From contig JBAXIG010000060.1 in NCBI GenBank assembly GCA_037138535.1, forward strand, positions 1 to 9,405: a stretch of DNA of 9,405 nt, in the 5' to 3' direction. The first letter of the stretch is position 1. Every line of letters begins with the position of its first letter. Of this stretch, positions 6,393-9,405 are shown one piece after another. The notes beneath the pieces were generated by a model. It ran no database searches. It was not told the origin of the DNA and saw nothing but the letters and a program-made list of their open reading frames with translations. This stretch comes from GCA-2737595 sp037138535. GTDB lineage: Bacteria > Actinomycetota > Actinomycetes > Nanopelagicales > Nanopelagicaceae. The translations under genes and the position numbers were made by a program.

Positions 6393-7465
6393 CAAATGCA
6401 CACGGTCGCGTGAGTAGCACTTTAGAACTGAACGGAGTGAGTCGGTTCTTTGGACAAGTGAAAGCCCTCGACGGATTAGACCTCAAGGTTAATCCTGGTG
6501 AATTGGTGGCATTACTCGGACCTTCTGGCTGCGGAAAGACCACTGCACTTCGAATCGTTGCTGGACTTGAGTACTCGACCACGGGGAGCCTTACTGTCAA
6601 CGGCGTGCGATACAACGAGACTCCAGCCCATCAGCGAGATATGGGCATGGTCTTTCAGTCCTACTCTCTCTTTCCAAACCTAAACGTGACAGAGAACATT
6701 GAGTACGGATTGCGGGCAAGAAAAATGGCCGCACGAGATCGAAGTAAGCGGGTAGCTGAGATGCTCACCCTCGTCGAACTTGGCAGCAAAGCAAAAGCTT
6801 TTCCACATCAACTCTCCGGGGGGCAGCAACAACGAGTTGCGCTTGCTCGCGCGCTTGCAATTGAGCCGACCGTACTCTTACTCGATGAACCACTTTCGGC
6901 CCTAGACGCTCAGGTGCGTGGCCAGATTCGGGAAGAGATTAGGCGAATCCAAATAGACCTAGGCATTACTACTCTCTTTGTGACTCACGATCAGGAAGAA
7001 GCGATGTCGATCGCTGACCGGGTAGGTGTGATGAACCATGGGAAACTAGAGCAAATCGATACGCCAATTGAGCTTTATACAAACCCTTCTTCACCATTTG
7101 TCGCATCCTTTGTGGGGCTGGCAAATAGAATATCAGGGGAAGTGAGTGCTGCAGGTGTTGCAAGGATTCTCAATCAAACCATTTCACTTACCCGTGCGGT
7201 ATCTGCCTTTGCTTTGGGTACAAAGATCACGGCAATTATTCGCCCTGAAACTTTGATCTTGACTTCGGAGAACGACCCTGAAGCGACGCGTGGGCTGATT
7301 GCTCTTAAATCTTTCCTCGGTCCTTTGACGAAACTAGGCGTCGCCGTCGAGGGCTCGCCACTTATCCATATCAATATCGCAAGCTCAGATGTAAAACACC
7401 TCGAAATTGGTCAACACATCTCCTTCAAAGTAACAGCGTCTGAGGTGATGGCTGAGCATGCATGA
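6389..7465 (+). CDS. ABC importer ATP-binding protein
   Basis: A 358-residue ATPase that powers the importer, in the PotA/FbpC/UgpC-like group with a C-terminal extension. Walker A is GPSGCGKTT (44-52), the Q-loop glutamine is Gln90, the signature LSGGQ is at 142-146, Walker B LLLDE at 163-167, the D-loop SALD at 170-173 and the switch histidine is His199. Residues from about 240 form a TOBE/MOP-like regulatory domain (IRPETLIL onwards) typical of this group. All catalytic residues are present. GAAGGAG at 6375-6381 is a good ribosome binding site seven bases before the ATG, which overlaps the permease stop as ATGA. The 3' end overlaps the metallophosphoesterase start by eight bases. Confidence 0.95.
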   Translation: MTNAHGRVSSTLELNGVSRFFGQVKALDGLDLKVNPGELVALLGPSGCGKTTALRIVAGLEYSTTGSLTVNGVRYNETPAHQRDMGMVFQSYSLFPNLNVTENIEYGLRARKMAARDRSKRVAEMLTLVELGSKAKAFPHQLSGGQQQRVALARALAIEPTVLLLDEPLSALDAQVRGQIREEIRRIQIDLGITTLFVTHDQEEAMSIADRVGVMNHGKLEQIDTPIELYTNPSSPFVASFVGLANRISGEVSAAGVARILNQTISLTRAVSAFALGTKITAIIRPETLILTSENDPEATRGLIALKSFLGPLTKLGVAVEGSPLIHINIASSDVKHLEIGQHISFKVTASEVMAEHA

Positions 7466-9038
7466 ATTTGATACGCAACACCTTCGTATGTCAGTGGGTG
7501 CAGCAAATGAAAAGGGTTGGCGAGACCTCACCTTGGCTCCGGGAGAGGCGTTGATCGGGAGTCCACCGTCGGCAAAAGCCAAGTCACTTGTTTCCCTCGT
7601 TCATATCTCAGATCTTCATATCTGCGATGCGCAATCACCTGCAAGAATGGAATTATTAGACCGGTTCGCAGATCCGCACCATCCATTTTCAGCTCTCGTT
7701 AAGTTGGTAGGTGCGTACAGAGCACAAGAGATTCTCTCCACTCAAACAGTTGATGCAATGGTACGTAAAATCAATCTTTTCGAATCTGTTTTCAGTAAAA
7801 GACCGATTGATGCTGTTGTCATTACTGGAGATGTTACCGATAACGCACAGGGCAACGAACTGGATTGGTATCTCACGCTTCTTCATGGTGGAACATTGCA
7901 TCCGGACTCTGGAGACCATTTAATATGGGAGGGCGTTGCGGCGGGAGAGGGTGAACATTACGACAGGAGTTACTGGAATCCCGAAGGTACGCCTGCGGGG
8001 GAGGAAGACGATTTCCCTCGATCACTTTATGGCTTTCCAACAATTCCAGGTCTAACGAAAGCTGTCCGCCAATCTTTTGCGGCACCGGGTCTTCGTCACC
8101 ATTGGTTCTCCACTCACGGAAATCATGACGCGCTGATCCAAGGGAGCGTGCCACCCTCAGAAACGCTAAATAATTACGCCATCGGGGGCAAGAGACTCGT
8201 CGAGTTACCAAAGGATCTCGACTTGATGGAGGCCTTTGGAACTCCTGCCACAGTTGGCCCCATTGTGAGTCCTGACCTAAGTAACGGAACTTTTATTGAT
8301 CAGGAGCCCGATCCCGGCAGGGCCTTTAATGATGAATTCACCTGGGCAACGCTTCATACAGAATGCGATCACGACCACGGTCTCGGGGCAGAGAACCTGG
8401 TTTCTGGCGAAAAGTATTGGGTTCGAGATGTCGGGCAAATCCGACTTGTATCTCTCGACACCGTAAATATCCACGGAGGATGGCAGGGATCAATTGATCG
8501 CGCGCAATTCCGATGGCTGGAGTCGCTTCTCACGGAAAATGAGAACGGACTTGATTCGAAGTATGTGGTAGTCCTCTCCCATCACCCAGCCCCGACACTC
8601 TTCAATCTCTATGCGCCTGATGGCGTAGAACCTCGAGTCGGTGAGGATGAATTGGTCTCCTTACTTTCTACGCACTCATCGGTGATTCTCTGGCTTGCTG
8701 GACATAATCATCAACACCAAGCCGACCTCGTGGGGAATACCGATGGAGCGCGTGGTTTTTGGCACGTACAAACCGCTTCCAATATTGATTGGCCTCAACA
8801 GGGACGTCTCGTTGAGATCTTTGAGGAGGAAGAGCGGCTAGTCATAGCTACCTCAGTCTTTGACCATCTGGGTCCCGTTGAACCATCCTTTGACTCAGAA
8901 GATCTGAAACGCACTGTGAATTTAGCTGGGATCTCACGCCTGCTATCAGCCAATCATTGGCAACGGCGCTCCGGTGAGTTTGATCTCTTGCACTCTGCTG
9001 GCACCGCGGAAGACCGAAATAGATTTCTCCCTCTTTGA
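7458..9038 (+). CDS. TIGR03767-like metallophosphoesterase without signal peptide
   Basis: A 526-residue calcineurin-like metallophosphoesterase with long insertions between motifs, as in the TIGR03767 (PPA1498) family. Metal-binding motifs are all present: SDLH (Asp52, His54), TGDVTDN (Asp125), GNHD (221-224, Asn222 and His223), SHHP (374-377) and GHNH (415-418). The roughly 90-residue insert between GD and GNHD accounts for much of the extra length. As I recall, family members usually carry a twin-arginine export signal; here the N-terminus is polar, with no RR motif or hydrophobic core, so the enzyme should be cytosolic. The start overlaps the ATPase gene by eight bases, tying it to the importer. 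It could hydrolyse an imported phosphonate or phosphate ester, or be an accessory phosphodiesterase. Substrate cannot be read from the sequence. Confidence 0.87.
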   Translation: MHEFDTQHLRMSVGAANEKGWRDLTLAPGEALIGSPPSAKAKSLVSLVHISDLHICDAQSPARMELLDRFADPHHPFSALVKLVGAYRAQEILSTQTVDAMVRKINLFESVFSKRPIDAVVITGDVTDNAQGNELDWYLTLLHGGTLHPDSGDHLIWEGVAAGEGEHYDRSYWNPEGTPAGEEDDFPRSLYGFPTIPGLTKAVRQSFAAPGLRHHWFSTHGNHDALIQGSVPPSETLNNYAIGGKRLVELPKDLDLMEAFGTPATVGPIVSPDLSNGTFIDQEPDPGRAFNDEFTWATLHTECDHDHGLGAENLVSGEKYWVRDVGQIRLVSLDTVNIHGGWQGSIDRAQFRWLESLLTENENGLDSKYVVVLSHHPAPTLFNLYAPDGVEPRVGEDELVSLLSTHSSVILWLAGHNHQHQADLVGNTDGARGFWHVQTASNIDWPQQGRLVEIFEEEERLVIATSVFDHLGPVEPSFDSEDLKRTVNLAGISRLLSANHWQRRSGEFDLLHSAGTAEDRNRFLPL

Positions 9039-9140
9039 GAATTTTCCCCGGGTACGAAGATACTTCGAATTCACTTTCTGTTTCAGATTATGTAATCTCC
9101 GCTCAACTCTGAGTTCTCACGAGTGGTCATAGATAGGCTC
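9039..9140. promoter_or_regulatory. Intergenic region with hairpin and two dyads
   Basis: A small hairpin CGAAG-ATA-CTTCG (9055-9059 with 9063-9067) follows the metallophosphoesterase but has no T-tract, so it is at best a weak terminator. Further on are two dyads: AGATTA-TG-TAATCT (9085-9098) and AACTC-T-GAGTT (9105-9115). TGTAAT at 9091-9096 could serve as a -10 box within the first dyad, with TTCACT (9070-9075) as a poor -35. Either dyad could be an operator for the gene that follows. Confidence 0.3.
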
Positions 9141-9392
9141 ATGACTATTACCCAGAAGAAATTCATACCCTTTCTTGCCCTCGCTCTTGCCATCACCGGA
9201 GCGCTCAACTTTGCTCAGTCGTCACGTGCTGAAACGGCATACGCACGGCCAGATGCGCCATCAGGCCTGACAATTACGCCACAAGTTGGTGGACTCCTTG
9301 TCTCATGGAAGGCCCCCACAGCATCTCCGGCCATTACTGGCTACCAAGTAACGGTGCCTGCGCTCGACGGTCGTATCAAGAAGAACCCATAA
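9141..9392 (+). CDS. Secreted fibronectin III-like protein, apparently truncated
   Basis: An 83-residue reading frame with a signal peptide (basic KK at 6-7, hydrophobic core at about 8-24, likely cleavage after SSRA at about residue 30). The start of a fibronectin type III domain follows: PDAPSGLTITP, then LLVSWKAP with the conserved tryptophan, then ITGYQVTV with the conserved tyrosine. That covers only the first three or so strands; the domain normally needs about 85-90 residues. The frame ends at TAA 9390-9392, and the 13 remaining bases in the same frame read TSKQ. It may be a gene broken by a nonsense change or frameshift, a sequencing error, or a genuinely short product. ATG 9141 was chosen over GTG 9123 because it starts the signal peptide cleanly; neither has a good ribosome binding site. 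Confidence 0.55.
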   Translation: MTITQKKFIPFLALALAITGALNFAQSSRAETAYARPDAPSGLTITPQVGGLLVSWKAPTASPAITGYQVTVPALDGRIKKNP

Positions 9393-9405
9393 ACCTCCAA
9401 GCAGG

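Noticed and set aside
5864..6403. 179-residue minus-strand open frame
   Set aside because: Antisense to the second permease and ATPase start; low-complexity Ser/Arg/Ala composition typical of shadow frames.
1..9405. CRISPR arrays, insertion sequences or prophage genes
   Set aside because: No spaced direct repeats, transposase, integrase or terminal inverted repeats were seen. The tRNA is an integration-type site in principle, but no integrase or attachment repeat is present.

Overview
This window looks like a chromosomal segment from a mid-GC bacterium, most likely an actinobacterium (Actinomycetota). The assignment is an inference. It rests on TTG/GTG starts, a TIGR03767-like metallophosphoesterase, an actinobacterial-looking solute-binding protein and a secreted fibronectin III-type protein. 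No rRNA or other clade marker is present, so a freshwater or marine planktonic actinobacterium is plausible but unproven.

Left flank (1-1400): the 3' part of a tRNA-Thr(CGT) is cut by the window edge. Two minus-strand genes follow: an AIM24-family protein (699-1400) and, downstream of it, a single-pass membrane protein of unknown function (86-637). A divergent intergenic region (1401-1613) separates them from the main gene block. It contains overlapping palindromes that could be an operator.

Core (1614-9038): seven tightly packed plus-strand genes read as one operon. They are a TIGR03364-type FAD-dependent amine oxidoreductase, a PhnX-like HAD phosphonatase homologue, a complete ABC importer (binding protein, two permeases, ATPase) and a cytosolic metallophosphoesterase. 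Four of the junctions overlap (13, 4, 4 and 8 bases). The binding-protein gene alone has an 88-base leader and a strong ribosome binding site. The simplest reading is an import-and-mineralise module for an aminophosphonate: the importer brings it in, the flavoenzyme oxidises off the amine to give a phosphono-aldehyde, and the HAD enzyme cleaves the C-P bond to release phosphate. No PhnW-type transaminase and no C-P lyase gene is present here, so this would be a transaminase-independent phosphonatase route. The metallophosphoesterase is the least explained member and may extend the substrate range to phosphonate or phosphate esters.

Right flank (9039-9405): a short region with two dyad symmetries, then a secreted protein with an N-terminal fibronectin III-like segment. 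It stops at 9390-9392, about halfway through the domain, which suggests a broken or very short gene at the window end.
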